A stretch of DNA of 49,782 nt from an uncultured Trueperaceae bacterium (GCA_913057685.1 CAJXOA010000014.1:1-49782); one strand, 5' to 3'; numbered from the stretch's first letter, positions 1-8,606 are shown. A program made the numbers and translations. Notes: a model not told the origin generated them from the sequence alone.

Positions 1-735
1 CCAGCCGAGCGCGAAGATCGTTGCGAGGGTGCCGGGGTCGGGCCGGCGCAGGCCGCGCAGGACGCGGTAGCGGCGGTGGCGGAGGGCGACGTAGGCGTAC
101 AGGGCGGCCGCCATGCCGGTGTAGACGAGGGCGGTCGCGACCCCGGTCCCGACGAGGCCGAGGGCGGGGAGGCCGTAGCGGCCGAACATGAGCGCGTCGT
201 TGGCGACGACGTTCGCGGCGATGCCGGCGAGGAGGACGACCATGATGGGGCGGGCGTCGCCGATCCCCTCGAGGAACCCGCGGGCGGCGACGAGGGCGAG
301 GGCGGGGAGGTACCCGAAGGCGACGGCGTCGAGGTACCCGCCGGCGAGGGCGACGGTGCCGGGGTCCTGCCCGAGGCGCCCGAGGAGCGGCCCGACCTCG
401 CGGAGGAGGAGCGTGACGGGGACGCCCATCAGGAGCGCCAGCCAGAGGCCCTGGCGGGCGGTGCGGCCGGCGTCGTCGGGGCGGTCCGCGCCGAGCGCTT
501 GCGAGACGAGGGGGGCGACGGCGAAGAGGACGCCCATGCCGAGGATGAGGGTGGACTGGTAGATCACGCCCCCGAGGGCGATGCCGGCGAGCGCGTCGGG
601 CCCGAGGCGGCCGGCCATCACGGTGTCGACGGTGTTCATGCCGATCTGCGCGAGTTGCGCGGCGATCAGGGGGCCGGCGAGGGCGAGGAGGTCGCGCAGT
701 TCGCGGATCGGGAGGGGGCGGGCGGGGCGACGCAC
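1..735 (-). CDS. MATE family efflux transporter (C-terminus beyond window)
   Basis: Inner-membrane multidrug and toxic compound extrusion antiporter of the NorM type, a family that exports cationic compounds against Na+ or H+. The frame is open from GTG 735 to base 1, giving 245 codons, so the C-terminal part is missing. The first helix carries the family signature QLAQIGMNTVDTVMAGRLG (about residues 25-45), and FLEGIGDARPIMVV (about residue 160) matches the conserved cytoplasmic-loop/helix region. Hydrophobic helices alternate with short loops throughout. The start is set by a TAGCCT -10 box 7 nt upstream and there is no Shine-Dalgarno, suggesting a leaderless mRNA. It is divergent from the ankyrin-M23 gene. 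The family is clear; the substrate is unknown. Confidence 0.88.
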   Translation of the reverse strand, partial: MRRPARPLPIRELRDLLALAGPLIAAQLAQIGMNTVDTVMAGRLGPDALAGIALGGVIYQSTLILGMGVLFAVAPLVSQALGADRPDDAGRTARQGLWLALLMGVPVTLLLREVGPLLGRLGQDPGTVALAGGYLDAVAFGYLPALALVAARGFLEGIGDARPIMVVLLAGIAANVVANDALMFGRYGLPALGLVGTGVATALVYTGMAAALYAYVALRHRRYRVLRGLRRPDPGTLATIFALGW

Positions 736-742
736 GCCCGGG

Positions 743-748
743 AGGCTA
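743..748 (-). promoter_or_regulatory. Leaderless -10 box of the MATE gene
   Basis: TAGCCT on the minus strand, 7 nt before GTG 735; no -35 box is evident. Confidence 0.55.
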
Positions 749-787
749 CCCCGTCGCTCGGGTGGGGCGTGGGGCGTCCGGCCGGGG

Positions 788-793
788 TAGCCT
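788..793 (+). promoter_or_regulatory. Leaderless -10 box of the ankyrin-M23 gene
   Basis: TAGCCT ending 6 nt before ATG 800, so transcription would start on the A of the start codon. Confidence 0.6.
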
Positions 794-799
794 GGGCGC

Positions 800-1945
800 A
801 TGATGCGCGTCGTCGCGGGGATCGTGATCGTGGGGATCGTGGGGGTCGTCGGGTGGTTCGCCGCCGCCTGGGGGGGCGGCGAGGAGGCGGCCGCGCCGCC
901 GGACCCGGGCGCCGTGCTGGTGAGCGCCTCGGACGCGGGGGTGGTGTCGGAGGTCGACGCCGCCCTCGCGGCGGGCGCGCCGACGTCGGCGACCGACGCC
1001 TTCGGGCGGACGGCGTTGATGCGGGCGGCGGAGGCGGGGCACGACGACGTGGTGCGGCGCTTGCTGGCCGCCGGTGCGGACGTGAACGCCCGGTCGGCGG
1101 GGGGGTGGACGGCGTTGATGTTCGCCGTGGACGCCGCCCCGAGCGCCCGGACGGCGCTGCTGCTGTTGAACGCGGGCGCGGATCCGCACGTGGCGGACGC
1201 CGACGGACTCCGGGCGGTGGACCTGGCGGCGGACCACCCGCCGGTGCGGGGGAGCGGGCTGTACGCGCGCCTGCAGGAGTTGAGCGACGGCTTCGACGAG
1301 GTCGCGGAGTTGCGGGGCGGCGACCGCTTCGCGGAGGGCTGGCCGTCGATGTACGTCGTGCCGATCGAGGGCGCGACGTTGTCGTCGCGGGCGAGCCACC
1401 TCCCCGGGGCGCCGCGCAGCTACCGCAACGGCACGCACGAGGGGTTCGACTTCTACGACGGGACGGTGAGCGTCGAGATCGCCTACGGGACGCCGCAACG
1501 GGCGGTGGCGGCGGGGACGGTGATCCGGGCGGACGTCGACTACACGCCGCTGACGCAGGAGGCGTACGACGCATTGATCGCCGAGGCGACGTCGTCGCTG
1601 TCGACGCCGCCGGACGTGCTGGATGCGTTGCGGGGGCGGCAGGTGTGGATCCGTCACCCGGGCGGCTTCGTCAGCCGCTACGCGCACCTGTCCGGCGTCG
1701 CCGAGGGCGTCGTGGAGGGCGCCCGGGTGGCGCAGGGGGCGACGGTGGGGTTCACGGGGAACTCGGGGACGTCGGAGGCGGCGGCGGGGACCGAGGCGGG
1801 CCCGCACCCGCACGTGGAGATCTGGCGCGAGGACGGGACGTACTTGGGGGCGGGCATGGAGCCGCCGGAGATCTACGCGGTGGCGGCGCAGGTGTTCGGG
1901 CTGGACGCCCTCCCGCCGTTCACCGACGGTGGCTTGACCTTCTGA
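800..1945 (+). CDS. Membrane-anchored ankyrin-repeat M23 metallopeptidase
   Basis: Predicted envelope peptidoglycan endopeptidase of 381 aa. Residues 2-25 form one hydrophobic segment (signal anchor). Residues about 55-140 are ankyrin repeats: GRTALMRAAEAGHDDVVRRL, then GADVNARSAGGWTALMFAV, then a third copy. Residues about 200-365 form an M23 (LytM/NlpD-type) domain with the zinc and catalytic residues visible: HEGFD (H about 213, D about 217) and the HxH of GPHPHVEIW near residue 335. An acidic stretch separates two halves of the peptidase domain. All catalytic residues appear present, so it is probably active rather than a degenerate activator. Ankyrin repeats on the presumed outer side of the membrane are unusual and may bind a protein partner. 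The start is fixed by the -10 box 6 nt upstream. Confidence 0.85.
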   Translation: MMRVVAGIVIVGIVGVVGWFAAAWGGGEEAAAPPDPGAVLVSASDAGVVSEVDAALAAGAPTSATDAFGRTALMRAAEAGHDDVVRRLLAAGADVNARSAGGWTALMFAVDAAPSARTALLLLNAGADPHVADADGLRAVDLAADHPPVRGSGLYARLQELSDGFDEVAELRGGDRFAEGWPSMYVVPIEGATLSSRASHLPGAPRSYRNGTHEGFDFYDGTVSVEIAYGTPQRAVAAGTVIRADVDYTPLTQEAYDALIAEATSSLSTPPDVLDALRGRQVWIRHPGGFVSRYAHLSGVAEGVVEGARVAQGATVGFTGNSGTSEAAAGTEAGPHPHVEIWREDGTYLGAGMEPPEIYAVAAQVFGLDALPPFTDGGLTF

Positions 1946-2093
1946 GGGTCCGCCCTGCGGGCCCCACGCCGTGGGGGCGCCTACGCCGAGGGGCCCTACC
2001 GCCGCCGCGCGGGGCGGGGCGCCTGGGGGACGACCGACGACGCGGCGGGCCCGGGGGGGCCCGCCGCGCGCCGTGGGGAACGGTCGTGGGTCG

Positions 2094-2531
2094 TCAGTTG
2101 GCGTCGATGGCGATCTTCTTGACCTTCGCCTCGCTCACCTTGGGGAGCGTGAGGGTCAGCAGGCCGTCGTGGACGCGGGCGGCGACCGCGTCGGCGTCGA
2201 CGCCGTCGGGGAGGCGGAAGGTGCGGCTCAGGGTGCCGCGCGGGAGGCCGCGCCGCCAGTAGCGGCGGTCGTCGCCCTCGTGGGCGGGCAGGTCGGCGCG
2301 GACCGTCAGGTCGCGGTTCTCGAGGGCGACGTCGAGGTCGTCGGCGGCGAGGCCGGGGACGGCCATCTCGAGGACCCACGCCTCGTCGGTCTCGTACAGG
2401 TCGGTGGCGACGTCGGGGCCGGCCGGGGTGGGCGTGGTCGTGCCCTGCGCGAGGTCGAAGAGGCGGTCGACGGCGTCGAACATCGGGTCGCGGGCGAACG
2501 TGCGGGGGCTCTGCATGCGAACGAGTGCCAT
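2094..2531 (-). CDS. Hsp20/alpha-crystallin small heat-shock protein
   Basis: ATP-independent cytoplasmic holdase of 145 aa. The alpha-crystallin domain spans about residues 40-135: DLYETDEAWVLEMAVPGL opens it, and DGLLTLTLPK near the end is the conserved signature. The C-terminal IAI (in KKIAIDAN) is the I-x-I motif that docks into neighbouring subunits during oligomer assembly. ATG 2531 follows a strong AGGAGGGA ribosome binding site. Unlike most genes here it has a real 5' leader of about 53 nt and a near-consensus two-box promoter, so it is probably strongly expressed or stress induced. It lies downstream of the LOG gene on the same strand but with its own promoter. Confidence 0.95.
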   Translation of the reverse strand: MALVRMQSPRTFARDPMFDAVDRLFDLAQGTTTPTPAGPDVATDLYETDEAWVLEMAVPGLAADDLDVALENRDLTVRADLPAHEGDDRRYWRRGLPRGTLSRTFRLPDGVDADAVAARVHDGLLTLTLPKVSEAKVKKIAIDAN

Positions 2532-2590
2532 GGAATCCCTCCTGGATGTGGAATGGGCGCGGGGGCGGACCCCCGTCGCCGAACACCCGA

Positions 2591-2619
2591 AGGATAAAAC
2601 CTGCGTTTGGTCGTGTCAA
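2591..2619 (-). promoter_or_regulatory. Sigma-70 type promoter of hsp20
   Basis: On the minus strand: TTGACA (2614-2619), a 17-nt spacer, TATCCT (2591-2596). The predicted start is about 2584, leaving a 53-nt leader. A perfect 10-bp palindrome GCAACGTTGC (2629-2638) lies 9 bp upstream of the -35 box and could be a regulator site. Confidence 0.8.
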
Positions 2620-2657
2620 GTTTTCCAAGCAACGTTGCGACGGTTTGCTGCGCGCCG

Positions 2658-3371
2658 TCAGTCGCCGTCGCCGGGCACGTCCCGCCCGTTCGGCACCTCG
2701 AAGCCCGCCCGCGTCTCGCTGCGGTAGTACGCCTCGATCGCCGCGGGGATCTCCTCGACGTCGTCCACCAGCTGGAACAGGTGCAGGTCGCGGGCGTGGA
2801 TCGTCCCCTCCCGCACCAACGTCCCCTGCATCCAATCGACCAGCCCCTGCCAGTAGGCGACGTCGACCAGGTACACCGGGAACGGCTTGATCTTCAGCGT
2901 CTGGATCAACGTCAGCGCCTCGAACAGCTCGTCGATCGTGCCGAACCCCCCCGGGAACGCCACGAACGCCGTCGCGTACTTCACCAGCATCACCTTGCGC
3001 ACGAAGAAGTAGCTGAAATCCAACGAATCGGTCTGGAAGCGGTTCGGGCTCTGCTCGTGCGGCAGCGTGATGTTCACCCCCACCGACCGGCCGCCCGCCT
3101 CGAACGCCCCCCGGTTCGCGGCCTCCATGATCCCCGGCCCACCCCCCGTCAACACCGCGTACCCCTGGCCCGCCAACGCCTCGGCCAGGCGGCGCGCCTT
3201 GCCGTACGCCTCGCCGTCCGCCTCCAGGCGCGACGAGCCGAACACCGTCACCGCCTTGCCGACGTCCGCCATCGCCTCGAACCCCTGCGCGAACTCCCCC
3301 AGGATGCGGAACATCCGCCAGGCGTCCTCCGCCATCGCGTCGATCACGTACTGCGTCTCGGTTGCGCTCAT
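2658..3371 (-). CDS. LOG-family (TIGR00730) Rossmann-fold protein
   Basis: 237 aa, of the family long misnamed 'lysine decarboxylase'. Characterised members are nucleoside 5'-monophosphate phosphoribohydrolases (cytokinin-activating LOG enzymes in plants and some bacteria). The two hallmarks are present: GGGPGIMEAANRGAFEAGG around residue 70 and PGGFGTIDE around residue 135, which form the nucleotide site and catalytic pair. ATG 3371 is preferred because a TAGCGT box lies 5 nt upstream and MSATETQYV is the first plausible N-terminus; longer in-frame starts would run into the HAD gene. The physiological substrate in bacteria of this kind is not established. Confidence 0.88.
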   Translation of the reverse strand: MSATETQYVIDAMAEDAWRMFRILGEFAQGFEAMADVGKAVTVFGSSRLEADGEAYGKARRLAEALAGQGYAVLTGGGPGIMEAANRGAFEAGGRSVGVNITLPHEQSPNRFQTDSLDFSYFFVRKVMLVKYATAFVAFPGGFGTIDELFEALTLIQTLKIKPFPVYLVDVAYWQGLVDWMQGTLVREGTIHARDLHLFQLVDDVEEIPAAIEAYYRSETRAGFEVPNGRDVPGDGD

Positions 3372-3376
3372 GCGGG

Positions 3377-3382
3377 ACGCTA
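3377..3382 (-). promoter_or_regulatory. Leaderless -10 box of the LOG gene, overlapping the HAD stop codon
   Basis: TAGCGT, 5 nt before ATG 3371; its first three bases (3382-3380) are the TAG stop of the upstream HAD gene. Confidence 0.5.
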
Positions 3383-4048
3383 CCAGGCGCCCCCATCCGG
3401 CCCCGTACGCCCGTCCCCCACGCAGGCCGGAAGCGCCCCCAAATCCGGCTCCAGGACGTCCGGCGCCGCGCGCCGCAGCGTCGCGGCGTCGTGCGTCCCC
3501 CACGTCACGGCGTACGTCGCGACGCCCGCCGCCCGGCCCGCCTCGAGGTCGTGCACCGTATCCCCCACCATCCACGTCGCGTCCGCCCCCACCGCCGCCG
3601 CGGCCGCCCACACGACGTCCGGCGCCGGTTTCGCCGGCAGGTCGTCGGTGCCCTGCACGTGATCCAGGTACGGCGCCAAGCCGACCGCCGCCACCAGCTC
3701 GCGCGCCATCGCCGTCCGCTTCGTCGTCGCCACCACCGTCCGCAGGCCCCGCGCCCGCAGGGTCTCCAGCACCGCCGTCGCCCCGGGGAACGGCGCGGTC
3801 GTCTCCAGGAACCGCTCGGGGTAGATCCGCCGGTACGCCGCCGCGACCCCCGCCACCCGGTCGGGCGCGAACGCGGCGATCATCGCCTCCAGCGGCCGCC
3901 CGATCTGGGCGCGCACCGCCCCCGCGTCGGGCGCCGGCAGGCCCTGGTCGTCGAACGCCGCGCGGAAGCTCGCGACGATGTCGGGCAGGCTGTCGATCAG
4001 GGTGCCGTCGAGGTCGAAGACCACGGCGCGGGGACGCTCGTCGCTCAC
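3380..4048 (-). CDS. HAD-superfamily hydrolase, phosphoglycolate-phosphatase-like
   Basis: 222-aa cytoplasmic phosphatase of the Gph/PGP subfamily. Motif I is VFDLDGTLIDS (nucleophile Asp about residue 11, acid/base Asp about 13), motif II is the Thr of VVATTKRT, motif III the Lys of KPAPDVV, and motif IV GDTVHDLEAG. The helical cap lies between motifs I and II, as in class C1 HADs that act on 2-phosphoglycolate or similar small phosphoesters. The start is GTG 4048, with TAGCCT 6 nt upstream. Substrate specificity cannot be read from the sequence. Confidence 0.85.
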   Translation of the reverse strand: MSDERPRAVVFDLDGTLIDSLPDIVASFRAAFDDQGLPAPDAGAVRAQIGRPLEAMIAAFAPDRVAGVAAAYRRIYPERFLETTAPFPGATAVLETLRARGLRTVVATTKRTAMARELVAAVGLAPYLDHVQGTDDLPAKPAPDVVWAAAAAVGADATWMVGDTVHDLEAGRAAGVATYAVTWGTHDAATLRRAAPDVLEPDLGALPACVGDGRTGPDGGAW

Positions 4049-4054
4049 CCCGCC

Positions 4055-4060
4055 AGGCTA
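4055..4060 (-). promoter_or_regulatory. Leaderless -10 box of the HAD gene
   Basis: TAGCCT on the minus strand, 6 nt before GTG 4048, in the 31-bp gap after mutS2. Confidence 0.55.
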
Positions 4061-4079
4061 CCCCGCCGCGCCCCCACCC

Positions 4080-6413
4080 TCACACGTCCAAGTGCGCGAC
4101 CGTCACCCCGTGCCCCCCCTCGTACGGCACCGCATCCTCGTACCGCGCGACGCGCGCCTCGCCCCGCAACGTCTCGCGCACCGCGTCGCGCAGCGCCCCC
4201 GTCCCCTTCCCGTGCAGGATCCGCACCGTCGGCACCCGCAGGGCGTGCGCCTCCAGCACGAACTCGCGCACCTTCTCCGTCGCCGCCTCCGCGCGCTCGC
4301 CCCGCACGTTCAACTCCGCATCGAAGCCCGCCCCGAACGACGGGTCCGGCGCCGCCCCACCGTGCGTGACGCGCTCGGGTTCCGGCGCGAGCTCCACCTC
4401 GTCGCGCCCCACCTCGACGCGCAACAACCCCAACTGCACCCACACCCGGTCGCCGCGCACCTCGGTGATCGGCCCCTGCGCGTCGTAGCTCGCGACGCGC
4501 ACCTCCCGACCCGGCACCAGCGGATCCGACGGGGCCGCCCCCCCGCCCCCGGCCGCTCCGGCCGGCGCCCGGCCGCGGTCGCGGCCGGCGTCGCGCTGCG
4601 CCTCGCGGCGCAGGGCACGGATCTCCTCCAGCGCCTGCGACCGGCCCGCCCCCTCGTCGGTCGCCGCGGTCTTGCCGAGCCGCGTCGCGCGCTGCAGCGT
4701 CGCCTGCAACTGCGCGTCCGCCTTCGCCGCCGCCTCCGCCAGCAGCTCGTCCTCCCGCGCGCGCAACCGCGCGATCTCCGCTTCGAGCGACGCCGCCCGC
4801 TCGCGCGCCTCGCCCGCCTCGCGTTCCGCGTCGGCGCGCGCGCCCGCCAGCTGCTCGCGCTGATCCTCGAGCGCCTCCAGCAGCCGCTCCAGGCGCTCCC
4901 CCTCCGGCCCCAACAACGCCTGCGCGCGGGCCAACACCGCCTCGGGCAGGCCCAAACGCTCGGCGATCGCCAGGGCGTAACTGCGTCCCGGCTGCCCCAC
5001 CACCAACTGGTAGGTCGGCGCGAGGGCGTCGACGTCGAAGCGCATCGCGGCGTTGCGGACCCCCGCCGCATCGGACGCGAACACCTTGAGGGGCGCCAGG
5101 TGCGTCGTCACCAACCCCTTCGCGCCCGACGCCAGCACCCGCTCGAGGATCGCCTGCGAGAGCGACGCCCCCTCGTCCGGGTCGGTGCCCGACCCCAACT
5201 CGTCGATCAACACCAACGTCTCCGCGTCCGCCTCCGCCAGGATCGTCTCCAACCGCGTCAGGTGCCCCGCGTACGTCGACAACGACGCCTCGATCGACTG
5301 TTCGTCGCCGACGTCCGCGCGGACCCGCGCGAACCACGGGAGGCGCGGCGGGCGCCCCTCCACCCCCGCCGCCACCGGGAGGCCCGCCTGCGCCATCGCG
5401 ACCGCCAACCCCACCGTCTTCAGCAGCACCGTCTTGCCGCCCGCGTTCGGGCCCGTGATCACCAACAACCGTCGCGCCTCGTCGAGCGCCACGTCGTTCG
5501 CGACGCACCCCTCGACCAACGGGTGGCGGGCGGCGGGCAGCTCGACGTCGTGCGCCTCACTCGGGACCGCCCGCACCAACCCCCAATCCTCCGCCAACCG
5601 CGCCGACGCCGACGCGACGTCGAGCGCCGCGACCGCCTCGAACGTCGCGTCGAGGTCCTCGTGCGCCGCCAACGCCCGCCCCAACTCGAACAGGATCCGG
5701 CGGACCTCGTCGCGCTCCTCGAAGATCAGGAGCGCCAACTCGTTGTTCATCGCCACGACCGACTGCGGCTCGACGAACACCGTCTTCCCCGAATCGCTCG
5801 CGTCGATCGCGATGCCCGGCACCTGCGACTGCGCCTCGGCGCGGATGGGGATGACGTAGCGGTCGCGCCGCAACGTCACGATCGGGTCCTGCACCGCGTT
5901 CGCGTGCCGCTCCAGCAGCGCCTCCAGGGCGCTGCGGATGCGGCCGCGCAACGGCCGCAACCGCCTGCGCACGTCCCGCAACTTCGGAGTGGCGTCGTCG
6001 CGCACGCGGCCCTCGGCGTCCAGCTGCTCGCGCACCGTCCGCAACCAGCCGTCGAACGTCCCCATGCGCGCCGCGAGCGCCCCCAGGCGCGGCTGCTCCC
6101 GCGACGCCGCCGCCCGCCGCAGGTGCTGAACCGCATCCAGCGTGTACGCCACCTGCAGGATCGCGTCGCCCTCCAGCATCCGACCGTCCCGGGCGGCCGC
6201 CACCGCCTCGCGGACGTCCTCGATGCCCCCCAACGGCAGCTCCCCGAGCGCCGCGATCTCGTCGACGCGATCCAACCGCTCCGCCGCGACCGCCGGGGCG
6301 TCGCACGGGGCGAGCGCCTCGGCGGCCTCCATCCCGAAGCGCGTCGCGGCGCGCTCCGCGACCGCGGCGCGCACCCGCGCGAACGACAACGTGTCGAGCA
6401 GGTCGGCCTCCAC
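4080..6413 (-). CDS. mutS2: MutS2 family ATPase/endonuclease
   Basis: 777-aa DNA-branch or ribosome-associated ATPase (anti-recombination in some species, collided-ribosome rescue in Bacillus). It lacks the mismatch-recognition domain of MutS1 and starts directly with the core (MEADLLDTLSFARVR). Walker A is GPNAGGKT (about residue 315) and Walker B is LVLIDELGSGTDPDEGASLS. A long charged coiled coil (about 500-620) leads to a KOW-like segment and a C-terminal Smr domain (about 700-777) with HGKGTGALR. The usual LDLR/LDVR of Smr nucleases reads LNVRG here. GTG 6413 lies 3 nt after the pta stop (TAG CGC GTG), so translation is probably coupled to pta. Confidence 0.95.
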   Translation of the reverse strand: MEADLLDTLSFARVRAAVAERAATRFGMEAAEALAPCDAPAVAAERLDRVDEIAALGELPLGGIEDVREAVAAARDGRMLEGDAILQVAYTLDAVQHLRRAAASREQPRLGALAARMGTFDGWLRTVREQLDAEGRVRDDATPKLRDVRRRLRPLRGRIRSALEALLERHANAVQDPIVTLRRDRYVIPIRAEAQSQVPGIAIDASDSGKTVFVEPQSVVAMNNELALLIFEERDEVRRILFELGRALAAHEDLDATFEAVAALDVASASARLAEDWGLVRAVPSEAHDVELPAARHPLVEGCVANDVALDEARRLLVITGPNAGGKTVLLKTVGLAVAMAQAGLPVAAGVEGRPPRLPWFARVRADVGDEQSIEASLSTYAGHLTRLETILAEADAETLVLIDELGSGTDPDEGASLSQAILERVLASGAKGLVTTHLAPLKVFASDAAGVRNAAMRFDVDALAPTYQLVVGQPGRSYALAIAERLGLPEAVLARAQALLGPEGERLERLLEALEDQREQLAGARADAEREAGEARERAASLEAEIARLRAREDELLAEAAAKADAQLQATLQRATRLGKTAATDEGAGRSQALEEIRALRREAQRDAGRDRGRAPAGAAGGGGAAPSDPLVPGREVRVASYDAQGPITEVRGDRVWVQLGLLRVEVGRDEVELAPEPERVTHGGAAPDPSFGAGFDAELNVRGERAEAATEKVREFVLEAHALRVPTVRILHGKGTGALRDAVRETLRGEARVARYEDAVPYEGGHGVTVAHLDV

Positions 6414-6416
6414 GCG

Positions 6417-8600
6417 CTACCCGGCCGCGGCCCGGTCGGCCGCCTGGCGCGCCTGGATCGCCGTCAACGCGATCGTGTAGATCACGTCGTCGACCAACGC
6501 GCCGCGCGAGAGGTCGTTCACCGGCCGCCGCAGGCCCTGCAGCATCGGCCCGATCGACACGACGCCGGCGCTGCGCTGCACCGCCTTGTACGTCGTGTTC
6601 CCGGTGTTCAGGTCGGGGAAGATCAACACCGTCGCCCGCCCCGCGACGGGACTGTCCGGCGCCTTCGAGGCGGCGACGGAGGCGACCGACGCCGCGTCGT
6701 ACTGCAGCGGCCCATCGACGACCAGGTCGGGCCGCAGCTCGCGCACCCGCTCCGTCGCGGCGCGGACCTTCTCGACGTCGCTGCCCGCCCCCGAATCGCC
6801 GGTCGAGTACGACAGCATCGCCACCCGCGGTTCGATCCCGAAGTACGCCGCGCTGTCCGCCGACTGGATCGCGATGTCGGCGAGCTCCTCGGCGTTCGGG
6901 TCGGGATTGATGGCGCAGTCGCCGTACACCAGCACCTGGCTGGGGAGCGCCATGAAGAACACCGAACTCACCAACTTCGCCTCCGGCGTCGTGCGGATCA
7001 ACTGCATCGCCGGCCGCACCGTCGACGCGGTCGTGTGCACCGCGCCGGACACGAGGCCGTCCACCTCCCCCTCCGCCAGCATCATCGTGCCCAACACCAC
7101 GTCGTCGAGCAGCTGCTCGCGCGCCACCGGCTCCGTCATGCCCTTGTGCGCGCGCAGCTTCACCATCGCCGGGACGTAGCGCTCCCGCCGGTGCGCCGTC
7201 GGCTCGATCACCTCGACGCCGTCCGGGAGCGCCAAGCCGCGCGCCGTCGCGACCCGCGCGACCGCCTCGCGCGACGCGAGCAGGACGGGGCGGGCGATGC
7301 CCCGATCGAACGCCCGGATGGCGGCCTCCACCGTCCGCGGTTCCGCCCCCTCCGGCAGCACGATGCGGGCGTTCGCGGCGCGCGCCTCGGTCACCAGGCG
7401 GTACATGAAGGCGGGCGGCGAGAGGCGCGGCTCGCGATCGGTCGCGATCCGCTCGGCGAGCGCACCGACGTCCAACGCCGACGCGACGCCGTCCATCACC
7501 CGCTCGATCCGGTCGAGGTCGTCGGCGGGCACCTCCAGGTCGATCGCCGCGGCCCGCGCCGCACTGACGTAGCTGTCCTCGGGCACCGTCAACACCGGCA
7601 GGTCGCCGCGCAACGCCGCCTCCGCCAAGTCCGCGATGCGGGGGTCGGGATCGATCCCCCCGGTCAGCACCAACCCCGCGAGCGGCACGCCGTTGCGGGC
7701 CGCCATCGCGACCGCCAGGATGACGTCGTCGCGGTCACCGGGCGTGATGATCAACGTGCCCGGCTGCAGCCGGTGCGTCATGTTCGCCACCGTCCGCGCG
7801 ACGACCGCGACGTCGGCGACGCGCAGGCGCTCCATCGCGCCGGCGTTCCAGACCGTCGCGTCCAACTGCCGCGCGACGTCGAGGGTGCGCGGCGACACGA
7901 GCGCCGGATCCCACGCCACCGTCCCCAGCAACCGGAACGCCGGACCGAGCACCGGCATGCGCGCGCGCAACTCGTCCGGCGTCGGCACCGCCGTCGGCGT
8001 GCGGGCCGCCGCCAACGCCGCCCCGAAGCGTTCCGGGGGCGCCCCGAGCTTGTTGACGATCACGCCGAGCGTCCGCGGGTCGGCCGCGCCGCCGTACGTC
8101 TGCGCGAGCGCCTCGAGCCGCTCGGAGAACGCCTCGGGCGTGCCGTCCGCCAACGCGCCGACGAACAGGATCTCGGCGTCGAACGCCGTCGCGATCGCTT
8201 CGTTGAGGGTGTCGAGCTCCGGATGGTCGGCGGTCGCGACGAGCCCCTCGACGATCCACACGTCGATCTCCGCGTCGCGGGCCGCCTCCTGGGCGCGCCC
8301 GACGACCTCCTCCAGGAGGGTGCCCTCCTGGCCCGCGACGAGGCGCTCCTCGGCATGCGCCCACGAGATCGCCGGGACCGCCAGGACGTCGCTCGTTTCG
8401 CTCACGAAGTGCCCGGAGCGTTCCGGCCCGCCGTCGCCGTCGTCCTCGGCGGCGGCTTCGACGCCGGGTTGTCGAATCGGTTTGTGGAAGCCCACCCGCA
8501 GACCGCTGCGGTCGAGCGCGCGAACCAGGCCCATCGCGACCGTCGTGAGGCCCGCACCGGGCCCGACGGGGGCGAGGAAGAACACGTGCGAGGTCGCCAT
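6417..8600 (-). CDS. pta: Phosphate acetyltransferase (long form)
   Basis: 727-aa cytoplasmic enzyme interconverting acetyl-CoA plus phosphate and acetyl phosphate plus CoA. The three-part long-form architecture is complete: an N-terminal BioD/CobQ-like P-loop domain (FLAPVGPGAGLTTVAMGLVR, about 8-28), a central DRTGG-type domain (about 220-340) and the C-terminal PTA_PTB catalytic domain (about 400-727) with LPEGAEPRTVEAA, VSGAVHTTASTVRPA and FPDLNTGNTTYKAVQRSA. No acetate kinase gene is adjacent, unlike many ackA-pta loci. ATG 8600 is preceded by TACCCT at 6 nt. It is divergent from the MFS gene and probably cotranscribed with mutS2. Confidence 0.97.
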   Translation of the reverse strand: MATSHVFFLAPVGPGAGLTTVAMGLVRALDRSGLRVGFHKPIRQPGVEAAAEDDGDGGPERSGHFVSETSDVLAVPAISWAHAEERLVAGQEGTLLEEVVGRAQEAARDAEIDVWIVEGLVATADHPELDTLNEAIATAFDAEILFVGALADGTPEAFSERLEALAQTYGGAADPRTLGVIVNKLGAPPERFGAALAAARTPTAVPTPDELRARMPVLGPAFRLLGTVAWDPALVSPRTLDVARQLDATVWNAGAMERLRVADVAVVARTVANMTHRLQPGTLIITPGDRDDVILAVAMAARNGVPLAGLVLTGGIDPDPRIADLAEAALRGDLPVLTVPEDSYVSAARAAAIDLEVPADDLDRIERVMDGVASALDVGALAERIATDREPRLSPPAFMYRLVTEARAANARIVLPEGAEPRTVEAAIRAFDRGIARPVLLASREAVARVATARGLALPDGVEVIEPTAHRRERYVPAMVKLRAHKGMTEPVAREQLLDDVVLGTMMLAEGEVDGLVSGAVHTTASTVRPAMQLIRTTPEAKLVSSVFFMALPSQVLVYGDCAINPDPNAEELADIAIQSADSAAYFGIEPRVAMLSYSTGDSGAGSDVEKVRAATERVRELRPDLVVDGPLQYDAASVASVAASKAPDSPVAGRATVLIFPDLNTGNTTYKAVQRSAGVVSIGPMLQGLRRPVNDLSRGALVDDVIYTIALTAIQARQAADRAAAG

Positions 8601-8606
8601 GCCCGC

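Noticed and set aside
1946-2093. Terminator after the ankyrin-M23 gene
   Set aside because: Imperfect GC hairpins are present but there is no T-tract and no clear stem stands out from the GC-rich background.
2658-3371. Lysine decarboxylase
   Set aside because: This is the old misannotation of the LOG family; the PGGFGTIDE motif belongs to phosphoribohydrolases and there is no PLP site.
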